Of a stretch of 64,000 nt of DNA, positions 34,340-45,011 are shown piece by piece (within the stretch, counting starts at the first letter, position 1; each line of letters begins with the position of its first letter). Source of the DNA: an uncultured Shimia sp. (GTDB taxonomy: Bacteria; Pseudomonadota; Alphaproteobacteria; Rhodobacterales; Rhodobacteraceae). Below the pieces are notes generated by a model that was not told the origin of the DNA, searched no databases, and was given only the letters and a program-made list of their open reading frames with translations. The translations under genes were made by a program, and so were the position numbers. Location: contig NZ_CANLRL010000002.1 of assembly GCF_947493595.1 (NCBI RefSeq), forward strand, positions 620,001 through 684,000, written 5' to 3'.

Positions 34340-35545
34340 ATGTTTTGGAATGCGTTGACTTTGCAGCTTGGCTACAACGCCACGCTGGTGACTATTGGTG
34401 CGACCTTGCTTGGCATTGCGGCAGGTGTGACCGGGACTTTTCTCTATTTACGCAAGCGTGCATTGGTCAGTGATGCGATCAGTCACGCGACCCTGCCAGG
34501 TGTGGGGATTGCCTTTATGCTGATGGTGCTGCTTGGTGGTGACGGGCGCGCCTTGCCAGGTTTGCTTTTGGGGGCGGCGGTATCGTCCTGGATTGGCTTG
34601 TTGTGTGTGAGTTGGCTCACACGGTTTACACGGCTGTCCGAGGACGCGGCGATTGGCGCTGTTTTGTCGGTATTCTTTGGCTTTGGCATTGTGTTGCTGA
34701 CGGTGATTCAAACCATGGGCGCGGGACGTGCGGCCGGTTTGGAAGGCTTTCTGTTGGGCTCCACGGCAGGCATGTTGTTCAACGATGCTTTGGTTATTGC
34801 GGGCGGGGGTGCGTTGACGCTCTTGGCGGTTGTGATCTTACGCCGGCCAATGACGCTATTGGCGTTTGATCCGGAATATGCGGCGTCGCGAGGTGTCAAT
34901 GTCGGGCGCATGGACCTTGCGATTATGGCGCTGGCGCTGGCGGTCACGGTGATTGGGCTCAAGGTTGTGGGGCTGATCCTGATTGTCGCCATGCTGATCA
35001 TTCCGCCGGTTACAGCCCGGTTCTGGACCGAGCGTACAGACCATATGATTCTGATTTCAGGGCTTTGTGGCGGATTGGCAGCCTGGATTGGCGCAGCGAT
35101 GTCTGCCGTGGCGCCTGCCATGCCAACGGGACCTATCATTGTTTTGTCGAGCTTTGCGCTGTTTGTATTGTCGCTATTGCTGGCGCCCAATCGGGGTGTG
35201 TTGGCGGTCTACCTGAGGCACGTACGGTTTCAGCGGCGGGTGCATATGCGCCAAGGGCTGCTGGCTTTGGCGCAGGGGCAACCGATTTATGAGGGCTTTA
35301 CCTTGCGTCTTTTGCAACGGGCGGGATTGGCGCAGGCCGACGGCGTTGCCACCGACGCGGGGCGGGCACGGGCAGCAAAAGCTTTGCGGGACGAAAAACG
35401 CTGGGAGCTGGTGCGGGCGGACCAGGCCTTTGAGAGTGCCGCAGCGCTCTATGACGGGCTGCGCGACATTGAGACTGTGCTGACCGGAGACCAAATTTCG
35501 GAAATAGATCAACGCATTGGTGGGCCACAGGGGGTGACGTCATGA
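34340..35545 (+). CDS. Mn/Zn ABC transporter permease (with C-terminal wHTH-like extension)
   Basis: ABC-3 family permease fused to a ~100-aa soluble C-terminus. Confidence 0.85.
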   Translation: MFWNALTLQLGYNATLVTIGATLLGIAAGVTGTFLYLRKRALVSDAISHATLPGVGIAFMLMVLLGGDGRALPGLLLGAAVSSWIGLLCVSWLTRFTRLSEDAAIGAVLSVFFGFGIVLLTVIQTMGAGRAAGLEGFLLGSTAGMLFNDALVIAGGGALTLLAVVILRRPMTLLAFDPEYAASRGVNVGRMDLAIMALALAVTVIGLKVVGLILIVAMLIIPPVTARFWTERTDHMILISGLCGGLAAWIGAAMSAVAPAMPTGPIIVLSSFALFVLSLLLAPNRGVLAVYLRHVRFQRRVHMRQGLLALAQGQPIYEGFTLRLLQRAGLAQADGVATDAGRARAAKALRDEKRWELVRADQAFESAAALYDGLRDIETVLTGDQISEIDQRIGGPQGVTS

Positions 35546-36468
35546 GTGGTGAAGAGTTTGTGCCGCTGTCATTGACGCCGATGCTGATTGGCGTGTTGGC
35601 CGCCGTGGCTTGTGCTTTGCCGGGCAACTTTCTGGTGTTGCGCAAGCAGGCGCTGATTGGGGATGCGATTTCCCATGTGGTGCTGCCGGGCATCGTGGTG
35701 GCGTTTTTGATTACTGGCGTGGTGGCTGCTGCGCCAATGATGTTGGGCGCAGCTGGGGCCGCGTTGGTTTCCGTGGTGATGATCGAAGCCATTCGACGGC
35801 TGGGCAATATCGAGCCGGGTGCGGCGATGGGCTTGACGTTCACCACGTTGTTTGCAGCAGGTGTTTTGCTTTTGGAACAAAGTGATACGTCTTCGGTGCA
35901 TCTGGACGTGGAGCACGCGCTTTATGGCAATCTGGAAAGCCTAATCTGGTTGGATGCGATTGGCTGGTCAAGCTTGCTTGACCCAGTAGCCTTGGCGGGA
36001 TTGCCGCCGGAATTGGGGCGTGTGGTTGTGGCGTTGCTCGGTGTCTGCGTTTTCTTGTGGCTATTCTGGCGGCCTTTAGTGCTGTCGACGTTTGACGAGA
36101 GCTTTGCACAAGCCATGGGTATCGCGACCAATCGTTTGGGTGTGGCGCTGGTGATGGTGGCAGCTTTGGCGGCGGTGGCGGCGTTTGATGCGGTGGGGTC
36201 GATCATCGTGATTGCGATGTTTATCTGTCCACCAGCAGCGGCCCGTTTGATGACCAATCGTTTGGAACGTCAAGTTGCCTGGAGCGTTGTTTTTGCAGTG
36301 CTTTCTGCGGTTTTAGGCTATGTGATCGCGGGGTACGGGCCACTGTGGCTGGGCTTTGACAATGCGGTCAGCGCAGCGGGGATGATCGCGACGGTATCCG
36401 GCATTATCCTTGCATTGGCCGCGTGTTTTGCACCCCACCGACATCGCAGCGGGGCGCCTGCGGTTTAG
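35542..36468 (+). CDS. Mn/Zn ABC transporter permease
   Basis: Second ABC-3 permease. 4-bp overlap with the previous gene. Confidence 0.88.
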   Translation: MSGEEFVPLSLTPMLIGVLAAVACALPGNFLVLRKQALIGDAISHVVLPGIVVAFLITGVVAAAPMMLGAAGAALVSVVMIEAIRRLGNIEPGAAMGLTFTTLFAAGVLLLEQSDTSSVHLDVEHALYGNLESLIWLDAIGWSSLLDPVALAGLPPELGRVVVALLGVCVFLWLFWRPLVLSTFDESFAQAMGIATNRLGVALVMVAALAAVAAFDAVGSIIVIAMFICPPAAARLMTNRLERQVAWSVVFAVLSAVLGYVIAGYGPLWLGFDNAVSAAGMIATVSGIILALAACFAPHRHRSGAPAV

Positions 36469-38198
36469 GCCGCTTGTTGGGTGTTGTCCCCGGCGAGGCG
36501 GGTCCAGGCGTCGTATTGCGCGAGGAAGACCTCGCCGCTGAGGTCATCGAGGAAGTGGCTGCGCTTGAGGCGGTCCATGACGGGGCCTTTGACCTCTGAG
36601 AAATGCAGGCGGATGTTGAGCTCTTTGAGGCGGGAGTTGATCGCCTCCAGACTTTCCAACGCGCTCATGTCGATTTCGTTCACAGCCGAGGCCATGAGCA
36701 CCACATCGGTGATCGGTTGGTCACAGACCACGCGGTCATAGACGTAGTCTTCCAAGAAGCGTGCGTTGGCGAAATACAGGCTTTCATCAATGCGTAACGT
36801 GACCAGATGTGGCGCGGTTTTAACCTTATGGCGCAGGATGTTACGGAAGTGCTGTGTTCCGGGCACAAGGCCGACCTCTGCCACATGCGGACGGCTGGTT
36901 TTGTAAAGATGCAGCGCGATGGAGAGGATCACACCGGCGCTGACACCGACTTCAACACCAAGTCCCAATGTGAGCGCAATTGTGGTGGCAACGGCGGCAA
37001 AATCAACGCGAGAGTAGCCCCAGGCATGGCGCAGTATGGAGAGGTCCACGAGGCTGAGCACGGCGACGATGATGGTGGCGGCGAGGGTGGCTTTGGGTAG
37101 GAAGAATAGCAGGGGCGTGAGGAAGAGCGCAGCGCCCGCGATGCCAACGGCGGTGAAGGCCCCGGCGGCGGGAGTTTGTGCGCCTGCGTCGAAGTTCACA
37201 ACAGAGCGGGCGAAGCCGCCAGTGACCGGGTAACCACCTGAAATCGCTGAGGCAATGTTGGAGGTGCCGAGGCCGATGAGCTCTTGATCAGGGTCGATGC
37301 GCTGGCGGCGTTTGGCGGCCAAGGTTTGCGCAACGGAGACGCTTTCAACGAAGCCGATGATGGAGATCAGCAGTGCGGCCAAGAAGAGTTGGGACCACAG
37401 GTCCGGGGAGAAACTGGGGGCGGAAAGTGGCGGCAGGCCGGTTGGAACGGTGCCGACAATTGCCACGCCTTTCCCTGCAAGGTCAAAGGCATAGACGGAC
37501 AACGTGGTCGCGGCGACGGCGGCGACGGGGCCGGCTTTGGTGAGCACGTCCGCGAGGCGAGGACCGACGCCGGTTTTGAGCAGGAGCGGTTTGAGGCCTT
37601 TGCGGGTCCAGAACAGGAAGGCCAAAGCGGTTGCGCCGAGGGCCAACGTGTAGAGGTTGGTTTCTGGCAAATGGGTCACCAGTGAGGTGAGCAATTCGGG
37701 CAAGGTGTGGCCGTGGGCTGTGACGCCGAGGATGTGTTTCAACTGGCTTGTGGCGATCAGGATTCCGGAGGCGGTGATGAAGCCTGCGATCACCGGATGG
37801 GACAGGAAATTGGCAAGGAAACCAAGGCGTAAGAGGCCCATGAGGGTGAGCATGACGCCGGACATGAAGGCCAATGTAATCGCCGCAATCAGGTACTCTG
37901 TTGTGCCTTGTAAAGCGAGGTTTCCGAGGGCGGCGGCGGTCATCAGGGAGACCACGGCGACCGGGCCGACGGCGAGCACACGGGAGGTGCCGAAGATGGC
38001 GTAGGCGACCAAGGGTAAGATGGAGGCGTAGAGACCCACTTCGGGCGGGAGACCGGCAAGCAGGGCGTAGGCCAGGGACTGTGGAATCAGCATGATGGTC
38101 ACGATCACGGCGGCCATGAGATCGGCGCCAAGTATCTGACGGTCATAGGTTTTTGCCCATTGAAGGATGGGGAAGTAACGCTTGAGCTGCTGTGGCAT
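36465..38198 (-). CDS. SulP family anion permease with STAS domain
   Basis: SulP N-terminus (ADLMAAVIVTIMLIPQSLAYALLAGLPPEVGLYASILPLVAYAIFGTSRVLAVGPVAVVSL) and C-terminal STAS. Start MPQQLKRYFP at 38198. Confidence 0.9.
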   Translation of the reverse strand: MPQQLKRYFPILQWAKTYDRQILGADLMAAVIVTIMLIPQSLAYALLAGLPPEVGLYASILPLVAYAIFGTSRVLAVGPVAVVSLMTAAALGNLALQGTTEYLIAAITLAFMSGVMLTLMGLLRLGFLANFLSHPVIAGFITASGILIATSQLKHILGVTAHGHTLPELLTSLVTHLPETNLYTLALGATALAFLFWTRKGLKPLLLKTGVGPRLADVLTKAGPVAAVAATTLSVYAFDLAGKGVAIVGTVPTGLPPLSAPSFSPDLWSQLFLAALLISIIGFVESVSVAQTLAAKRRQRIDPDQELIGLGTSNIASAISGGYPVTGGFARSVVNFDAGAQTPAAGAFTAVGIAGAALFLTPLLFFLPKATLAATIIVAVLSLVDLSILRHAWGYSRVDFAAVATTIALTLGLGVEVGVSAGVILSIALHLYKTSRPHVAEVGLVPGTQHFRNILRHKVKTAPHLVTLRIDESLYFANARFLEDYVYDRVVCDQPITDVVLMASAVNEIDMSALESLEAINSRLKELNIRLHFSEVKGPVMDRLKRSHFLDDLSGEVFLAQYDAWTRLAGDNTQQAA

Positions 38199-38232
38199 TG
38201 GGGCCTCATGAGAGTCGCGGTTGCGCTCTATA

Positions 38233-38250
38233 TATTCCAAAAATGGAATA
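38233..38250. promoter_or_regulatory. Inverted repeat TATTCCA-AAAA-TGGAATA, containing ATTC-N8-GAAT
   Basis: 35 bp upstream of the SulP start. Matches the ATTC-N8-GAAT pattern reported for SqrR. Confidence 0.5.
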
Positions 38251-38329
38251 AGAAAACCCTTACAGGAAAACTTGTCGGAAAATAGCGGCTCGGCTCAAAG
38301 GTTAACGCAGTCAAATCGAACAAATGGCG

Positions 38330-38371
38330 CGTCGGTATTGCGTCGGTATCGCGACTGTTTTGCGGAGGTGC
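38330..38371 (+). repeat. 11-bp tandem-repeat element, copy B
   Basis: CGTCGGTATTG|CGTCGGTATCG|CGACTGTTTTG|CGGAGGTGC. Same order and end as copy A. Confidence 0.85.
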
Positions 38372-38448
38372 AAAAAGTGACGCTCACGTCAGGTTAACGG
38401 CCTGTCGTGCGTGCGGCCCGGAGCGATGTGCCCCGAGCCGCAGAGGTT

Positions 38449-39801
38449 TTAGGCGGCCGCGAAGCCGGTGTCCAAAGCGGAGAGAATGGTGTTCACCTCG
38501 TCCTCGGAGATGGTCAGCGGCGGGGACATCAGGATGTTGTGTGCGCCCAGACGCACCATGGAGCCGGCCTGATAGGTGGCCTCGTGGATCTTTTTCATGG
38601 TGGCCATGTCCATCGGAGTTTTGGCGGTGGCGTCAGAGACCAGCTCGATGCCCGTCATGAGGCCGTGGCCGCCACGCACGTCGCCGATGATGTCGTATTT
38701 GTTCGCCAGTTTTTTCACACCTTCGAACAGCTGTGTGCCACGGAAGGCGGCGTTGGTTTTGACATCCAAACGGGTGGTCTCCGCCAAAGTGGCGATCACG
38801 GCGGCGGAGCCAACCGGATGGGCGGAGTAGGTGTAGCCGTGGAAGATGCCGGCTTCGCCGGTTTGGTCGTTTTCAAACACGTCGGCCACTTTGTCGCCGA
38901 CCATGCAGGCACCAACTGGGAAGTAGCCGGAGGTGATGCCTTTGGCGGTGGTCATCATGTCAGGCTGCACACCCCAGTGCCGTGCACCGGACCAGTCGCC
39001 GGTGCGGCCAAAGCCGGTGATGACTTCGTCAGAAATCATCAGGATGCCGTGGCGGTCGCAGATCTCGCGCATCAGCTTCATGAAAGAGGCGTCCGGCACA
39101 ATCACACCACCCGCGCCCTGGATAGGCTCCATGATGAAGGCGGCGATGGTTTTTGGGTCCTGGAACGCGATCTCGTCTTCAAAAGCGGCGGCGATGTTTT
39201 GCGCCAGCTGGGCCGGATCGGTCTCGTTGAACGGGTTGCGGTAGGGGTAAGGCGACGGCAGGTGGAAGCAACCGGGCAGCAGCGGTTCGTAGTTGATGCG
39301 GAAACGGTTGTTGCCATTCACGGACGCGCCGCCAAAGTGGGTGCCGTGGTAGCCTTTTTTAAGGCTGATGAATTTGGTGCGGGTCGGCTCGCCGCGCAGG
39401 CGGTGGTACTGGCGGGAGAGACGCAGGGCTGTTTCTACGGAATCAGAGCCGCCCGACGTGAAGAATACGCGGGACATGCCGTCCTCAGCGAAAAACTCGC
39501 GTACGGCATAAGAGGCTTCAATGGCCGGTGGGTTCGAGGTGCCAGCAAAGGCAGAGTAGTACGGCAGATCGTAGAGCTGTTTGGCGATGGCCTCTTTCAC
39601 CACGTCGTTGGAATAGCCGAGGTTGACGCACCACAGGCCGCCCACGGCGTCCACGGTGGAGTGGCCGTCGATGTCGGTGATGTTCACACCTTCGGCACCC
39701 TTGATGATCTTGGGCGGGGTGCTGTGGCTGTCCGCGGGTGCGCCCATCGGATGCCAAAGATGGCGGGCGTTGTTTTCCGTCAGGAAGTTGTCGTCTTTCA
39801 T
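38449..39801 (-). CDS. Class III (omega) aminotransferase
   Basis: 450 aa. PLP motifs (FFTSGGSDSVETALRLSRQYH, LMISDEVITGFGRTG, TTAKGITSGYFPVGA). Confidence 0.9.
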   Translation of the reverse strand: MKDDNFLTENNARHLWHPMGAPADSHSTPPKIIKGAEGVNITDIDGHSTVDAVGGLWCVNLGYSNDVVKEAIAKQLYDLPYYSAFAGTSNPPAIEASYAVREFFAEDGMSRVFFTSGGSDSVETALRLSRQYHRLRGEPTRTKFISLKKGYHGTHFGGASVNGNNRFRINYEPLLPGCFHLPSPYPYRNPFNETDPAQLAQNIAAAFEDEIAFQDPKTIAAFIMEPIQGAGGVIVPDASFMKLMREICDRHGILMISDEVITGFGRTGDWSGARHWGVQPDMMTTAKGITSGYFPVGACMVGDKVADVFENDQTGEAGIFHGYTYSAHPVGSAAVIATLAETTRLDVKTNAAFRGTQLFEGVKKLANKYDIIGDVRGGHGLMTGIELVSDATAKTPMDMATMKKIHEATYQAGSMVRLGAHNILMSPPLTISEDEVNTILSALDTGFAAA

Positions 39802-39846
39802 GGCTGTGCTCCCTTGGGTGCAGGGGTGATTCCTGCGTGTTTTTGA

Positions 39847-39860
39847 AATTTGATCAAATT
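39847..39860. promoter_or_regulatory. 14-bp perfect palindrome AATTTGATCAAATT
   Basis: 46 bp upstream of the aminotransferase start. Identical core at 25747-25760. Confidence 0.6.
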
Positions 39861-39978
39861 ATGGGGTTGTGGTGAGACTCTGTCCAGAGAAAGAGCGACA
39901 GCGGGTTGGGAAAAAGCGACGCAGAGGAACCGCGATCTTGGTGGTAGAATCAAAGGGGAACATGCTAGATTTCGTCTT

Positions 39979-41895
39979 ATGCCTGTGGATAACCCCAATA
40001 TAAGCCAAGATTTGCCGGTCATTCGGCAGCTTGATGATGCCGCGATCAACCGGATTGCCGCTGGTGAAGTGGTCGAACGGCCTGCCTCTGCGGTCAAAGA
40101 ACTGGTGGAAAACGCCATTGATGCGGGCAGTCGGCGGATTGAGATTGCTTATGCCGATGGTGGCAAAACGCTGATCCGGATCACGGATGACGGCTGTGGC
40201 ATCACCGAGGAACAATTGCCGTTGGCGCTGTCGCGCCACGCGACCTCCAAGATTGACGGCACGGACCTGCTCGACATTCACACCTTTGGCTTTCGTGGCG
40301 AGGCGTTACCAAGCTTGGGCGCTGTCGGACGGTTGAGCATCACCAGCCGGGTGGGCAAAGCGCCTGCGGCGCAGATTTCCGTGGAAGGCGGCGCGATGAG
40401 CGTGGTGAAGCCTGCGGCGCTGTCTGGCGGCACCATCGTGGAACTGCGTGATCTGTTTTACGCCACCCCCGCGCGGTTGAAATTCATGCGCTCCGATCGG
40501 GCAGAGGCGCAGGCGATCACCGATGTGGTCAAGCGGCTGGCGATGGCGGAGCCGTTTGTGGGCTTCACGTTGCGCGATGTGACCGGTGGCGGCGAAGGTC
40601 GCGTGACCTTCCGCGTGGAGGCCGAGAATGGCGACCTGTTTGATGCGCTGCACGGCCGGTTGGCGCGGATTTTGGGCAAGGAATTTGCCGAAAACGCGCT
40701 GAAGATTGATGCGGAACGCGAAGGGCTGCGGTTGATTGGCTATGCGGCTTTGCCGACCTATTCGCGGGGGTCTTCGGTGGCGCAGTATCTGTTTGTGAAC
40801 GGGCGTCCGGTGAAAGACAAATTGCTCGTTGGTGCGCTGCGCGGGGCGTATTTTGATTACCTGAGCCGGGATCGGCACCCGGCGGCGGCGCTGTTTATCG
40901 ATTGTGATCCACATCTGGTGGATGTGAACGTGCACCCCGCCAAATCCGAGGTGCGGTTCCGCGATCCGGGGCTGGCGCGTGGGCTGATTGTCTCCAGTCT
41001 GCGCCATGCTTTGGCGGAAGCGGGCCACCGCGCGTCGACCACAGTTGCGGGGGCGACCTTGCAGTCTTTCCGGCCCGAACCAATGGGGGCATCACTGGGC
41101 GCTTTGGGGGCGACACCAAGCGCGCCAACGCCGGGACAAGCGCGGGTCTATCAGATGGATCGGCCAAGTTTGGGCGCACGCACGGCGGCCTATCAGGCGC
41201 AGGCACCACATCAGTCCCCTGCGATGGAGCCCGGCTTCTCAGATCTTTCCGAGGCCTATTCCGCGCGGGTGGAGCCGGTGGAAACCGAGATGCCTCAGGA
41301 GGTGCCAGCTGAAGGGTTGCCGCTGGGCGCGGCGCGGGCGCAGGTGCATGAGAATTACATCGTGGCGCAGACACAAACCGGCATGGTGATTGTCGATCAA
41401 CACGCGGCGCATGAGCGGTTGGTCTATGAAAAGCTGAAACATCAGATGGCGGAGAACGGCGTGGCGGCGCAGGCCTTGTTGATCCCCGAGATTGTCGAGC
41501 TGTCGGAGGGAGACTGTGCGCGGATCATGACCGTGGCAGAGCCGTTGTCCAAGCTGGGGCTGACGATTGAGGCTTTTGGCGGCGGCGCTGTGGCGGTGCG
41601 CGAAACGCCTGCGCTGCTGGGTGAGGTCAATGCGCGGGCGATGGTGCTTGATATTCTGGATGAGCTGGATGATGCGGGGGAAAGCATGTTGGTGCAGGCC
41701 AAGCTGGAAGCGATTTTGAGTCGCGTGGCCTGTCACGGCTCGATCCGCTCGGGGCGGCGCATGCGTGGCGAAGAGATGAACGCGCTGCTGCGCGAGATGG
41801 AGGCAACGCCACATTCGGGGCAATGCAACCACGGGCGGCCAACCTATGTGGAACTCAAGTTGGCCGATATTGAACGGCTGTTTGGACGGACGTGA
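39979..41895 (+). CDS. mutL: DNA mismatch repair protein MutL
   Basis: [35 protein letters not shown]. Start MPVDNPN at 39979. Confidence 0.95.
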   Translation: MPVDNPNISQDLPVIRQLDDAAINRIAAGEVVERPASAVKELVENAIDAGSRRIEIAYADGGKTLIRITDDGCGITEEQLPLALSRHATSKIDGTDLLDIHTFGFRGEALPSLGAVGRLSITSRVGKAPAAQISVEGGAMSVVKPAALSGGTIVELRDLFYATPARLKFMRSDRAEAQAITDVVKRLAMAEPFVGFTLRDVTGGGEGRVTFRVEAENGDLFDALHGRLARILGKEFAENALKIDAEREGLRLIGYAALPTYSRGSSVAQYLFVNGRPVKDKLLVGALRGAYFDYLSRDRHPAAALFIDCDPHLVDVNVHPAKSEVRFRDPGLARGLIVSSLRHALAEAGHRASTTVAGATLQSFRPEPMGASLGALGATPSAPTPGQARVYQMDRPSLGARTAAYQAQAPHQSPAMEPGFSDLSEAYSARVEPVETEMPQEVPAEGLPLGAARAQVHENYIVAQTQTGMVIVDQHAAHERLVYEKLKHQMAENGVAAQALLIPEIVELSEGDCARIMTVAEPLSKLGLTIEAFGGGAVAVRETPALLGEVNARAMVLDILDELDDAGESMLVQAKLEAILSRVACHGSIRSGRRMRGEEMNALLREMEATPHSGQCNHGRPTYVELKLADIERLFGRT

Positions 41896-43214
41896 TGGAA
41901 GGTATGGACGAAGCAATCGCCAATATGGAGGCGATGGCGCTGTATGCGGCGGCTGGGATTGGCTTTGCGGTGTTGGTGCTGTTTTTGCTGCTGCGCGGGG
42001 CGGGGCAAAAGCGGGCGGACCGGACTGAGGCAGTGATAGCCCAACATATGGGACAGATGGCGCAGCGGGTGGATCAGCTGGCCACCGGGCAGGCGCATCT
42101 GGACGGCAACCTGCAGGCGCAGGCGCAATCGCAGGGGCAGATCGCCACGCTGATGGAACAGCGGCTGGGCGAAGTGCAGGTCAATATGCACGAAAACCTC
42201 GCCAAGGTGCAGCGCAGCACGGGGGAAAACCTCGCCAGCATGCAGCAAAAGATGGCGGATACATTGGCGGCACAGCAACTGCAGATGCAAGAGAGTATGG
42301 CCAATATGCAGCTGCGCACCGGCGGCGCGCTCAACGACATGCAGGAAAAGCTGAACCTGTCGATGACGGGCAATGCCAAACAGACGGCGACCTCGCTCAC
42401 CCAGTTGCAGGAGCGGTTGGCCACGATTGACAAGGCGCAGGAAAACATCACCCGGCTGAGCGGCGACGTGCTGAGCCTTCAGGATATTCTGAGCAACAAA
42501 CAAACGCGCGGGGCGTTTGGCGAGATCCAGCTCAATGACATTGTAGGCAAGGCGCTGCCAAGTGACAGCTACGCGCTGCAACACACGCTGTCTAACGGCA
42601 GACGCGCGGACTGTTTGATCCATCTGCCCAACCCGCCGGGCCCAATTGTGATCGACAGCAAATTCCCGCTGGAGGCTTATGAGCTGTTGCGCAATGCAGA
42701 AACCCAGGCGCAATTGAATGAAGCGGCGCGGATGCTGCGCACCTCGGTGAAGAAACACATCAAAGACATTTCGGAAAAATACATCATCGATGGCGAGACC
42801 GCTGACGGCGCCCTGATGTTCCTGCCAAGTGAGGCGGTTTACGCGGAGCTGCACGCCAATTTCCCGGAGCTGGTGCGCGAAGGCTTTGCCGCGCGGGTGT
42901 GGATTGTCTCGCCCACCACTTGCATGGCGACACTCAACACCATGCGGGCGATCTTGAAAGACGCGCGCATGCAAGAGCAAGCCGGCGCAATCCGCAAAGA
43001 ACTGGGTATGCTTTATTCTGATGTCGAGCGCTTGGGCACACGGGTGGAAAACCTCGATCGCCACTTTGGACAAGCCGCGAAAGACATCAGCGAGATCAAA
43101 ATCAGTGCCGACAAAGCGGGGCGTCGGGCGCGGCGTCTGGACAACTTTGATTTTGAAGAGCTTGCACAAACGGGTGATGACAAAGTGGTGCCGCTGACCA
43201 AACCAGACAGCTGA
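41892..43214 (+). CDS. rmuC: DNA recombination protein RmuC
   Basis: Coiled-coil N-terminus plus RmuC core ([30 protein letters not shown]). Confidence 0.9.
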   Translation: MMEGMDEAIANMEAMALYAAAGIGFAVLVLFLLLRGAGQKRADRTEAVIAQHMGQMAQRVDQLATGQAHLDGNLQAQAQSQGQIATLMEQRLGEVQVNMHENLAKVQRSTGENLASMQQKMADTLAAQQLQMQESMANMQLRTGGALNDMQEKLNLSMTGNAKQTATSLTQLQERLATIDKAQENITRLSGDVLSLQDILSNKQTRGAFGEIQLNDIVGKALPSDSYALQHTLSNGRRADCLIHLPNPPGPIVIDSKFPLEAYELLRNAETQAQLNEAARMLRTSVKKHIKDISEKYIIDGETADGALMFLPSEAVYAELHANFPELVREGFAARVWIVSPTTCMATLNTMRAILKDARMQEQAGAIRKELGMLYSDVERLGTRVENLDRHFGQAAKDISEIKISADKAGRRARRLDNFDFEELAQTGDDKVVPLTKPDS

Positions 43215-43230
43215 TTTCATTCACAGTCTG

Positions 43231-43262
43231 CAAATATCCCGGGGTCCGGGGCAGCGCCCCGG
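43231..43262 (+). repeat. Dispersed post-gene hairpin repeat, copy C
   Basis: CAAATATCCCGGGGTCCGGGGCAGCGCCCCGG just downstream of rmuC. Confidence 0.75.
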
Positions 43263-43344
43263 CCAGCAGAAACAGTTTGCGCCATGTCAAAGACGTGGGG
43301 CATGCTGGTGGGGACACTGGGCCAAACCAAATTGGAGGCACAAA

Positions 43345-43671
43345 ATGCTTGAGATTTCTGCATGGCAAGTGGCGCAAGTTGTGCTGATGTCGCGGGAGCT
43401 GGACCGGGCCGAAGGCGAGCTTCGCGCGTTTATTGACCGGCTTAATGAAGATGAACAAGCCAGTCTTGTGGCTGTGATGTGGGTGGGGCGTGACAGTTTC
43501 ATGCCCGACGATCTGGCCGAAGCGATTATGACAGCCAAAACCGAAAACACCGTGCCGACGTCGGATTACCTGTTGGGGTCGCCACATCTGTCCGATCATC
43601 TGGAAAACGGAATGGAGGCTTTGGGCATATCGTTATCTGATGAGGAGGACGACTTGGTCCGGAAGGGCTAA
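43345..43671 (+). CDS. Small conserved protein, probably DUF3775
   Basis: 108 aa (SRELDRAEGELRAFIDRLNEDEQASLVAVMWVGRD). Family assigned by recall. Confidence 0.7.
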   Translation: MLEISAWQVAQVVLMSRELDRAEGELRAFIDRLNEDEQASLVAVMWVGRDSFMPDDLAEAIMTAKTENTVPTSDYLLGSPHLSDHLENGMEALGISLSDEEDDLVRKG

Positions 43672-43965
43672 GCAGTTGGCGAATAACGGCTGATTGGGCC
43701 GTTTTATTTGCGAATTTATGCCAACAGTTTTGAGATCCGCGCCAAGCTTTGGCGCGGGTCTTTATGTTTTCAGCACCCCTTCTTATGTGCGCTTGTGAGG
43801 GAGGGATGACGCGTCCGCGCGCTTCCCAAGCCACTGACTTCGCGCTGTTTTCTAAAGAAACATCCGCACCCTGCGTTTTGCGGGCGGTGCCCTCTTGTCT
43901 TGTGTCTGAGCCTTGCAACCCATGGGGCGGCGTTGAGAGGTCTGTCGTTCAGAAGGAGGTCGCCC

Positions 43966-45009
43966 ATGTCCAGTTTCTGGGGTCGTTTTGACGACAATCA
44001 CGGCAATCAAAAACAGTTTGAACCCACTGATGATCCCGCCGAGGAAATCGCCTTTGCGCCTAAAGGGGATGATGGCGATCTGGTGCTTGAGGACAATAAC
44101 AACAAACCAGACCCGGATACGCAGGTGCTGATCGATGGGGAGGCCCATGATTTTGTGTTTGAGCTGACAGGAACCGTGCCGCAGGACGATGACATTCCAG
44201 AGCAGTTCTGGGGGCAGGAAATCGCAGTGATCTCGATCCAGGACTACCCTGAACCGGGTGAGGAAACCCGCATGTTTTTCTTTCCGGAGATGGATCCGAG
44301 CGAAGAGGATATGAATGAGTTCGAGGATGAGGAATTTGTGGTCAAACATCCGGATCGTCATCCCGATGATTTGCCGGTGTGTTTCCTGCCGGGCACCATG
44401 ATCGCGACACCAGACGGTCTGCGCGCGGTGGAAAGCCTGCAGCCTGGCGATTTTGTCTGTGTCGCCAAAGGCAAGCCAGCCAAGGTGTTCTGGGTGGCAA
44501 AGAGCCATTTTTCTTATGCAGAGATGTTGCGGAACGCAGGGCTGCGGCCGGTGTGTATTGATGCCGATAGCCTGGCACCGGGGTTGCCGGCGCAGGATTT
44601 GTGGGTGTCGCAACAACACCGGATTGCGCTGCGCGGCTGGCAGGTGGAGATGTTGGCGGCAACTGAGGCGGCCTTTGCCCATGCCAAACATCTGGCGCCA
44701 CAGCCGGGTATTCCGGGGCGGGAATGGCGCGACGGGGTGGACTATGTGCATCTGATGTTTGATCGGCATCACATTGTGGAGGCCAATGGGGCCGAGGCGG
44801 AGAGCCTGTTTCTGGGCGATCAGGCGTTGGAGAGCTTGGGCGCGGAAGCGCGGGCCGAGTTGGATCAGCTTTTGGAGGCCAAGCCCTGGTTGAAGCCGCG
44901 TTTCACGCAGACGGCCTTGCCCACCATGAAAGCGCATGAGGCGCAGACTTGGCGCAAGATGGTGGATGGGCGGCCGGTGTTTCGCGATTTGGTGCGTGTG
45001 GCGGCCTGA
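43966..45009 (+). CDS. Hint (Hedgehog/intein) domain protein
   Basis: CFLPGTMIATPDGLRAVESLQPGDFVCV and DRHHIVEANGAEAESLFLGD motifs after an acidic N-terminal region. Confidence 0.85.
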   Translation: MSSFWGRFDDNHGNQKQFEPTDDPAEEIAFAPKGDDGDLVLEDNNNKPDPDTQVLIDGEAHDFVFELTGTVPQDDDIPEQFWGQEIAVISIQDYPEPGEETRMFFFPEMDPSEEDMNEFEDEEFVVKHPDRHPDDLPVCFLPGTMIATPDGLRAVESLQPGDFVCVAKGKPAKVFWVAKSHFSYAEMLRNAGLRPVCIDADSLAPGLPAQDLWVSQQHRIALRGWQVEMLAATEAAFAHAKHLAPQPGIPGREWRDGVDYVHLMFDRHHIVEANGAEAESLFLGDQALESLGAEARAELDQLLEAKPWLKPRFTQTALPTMKAHEAQTWRKMVDGRPVFRDLVRVAA

Positions 45010-45011
45010 TT

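Noticed and set aside
38407-39846. 479-aa plus-strand ORF
   Set aside because: Antisense shadow of the class III aminotransferase.
41844-43220. 458-aa minus-strand ORF
   Set aside because: Antisense shadow of rmuC; Arg/His/Gln-rich composition typical of non-coding frames.
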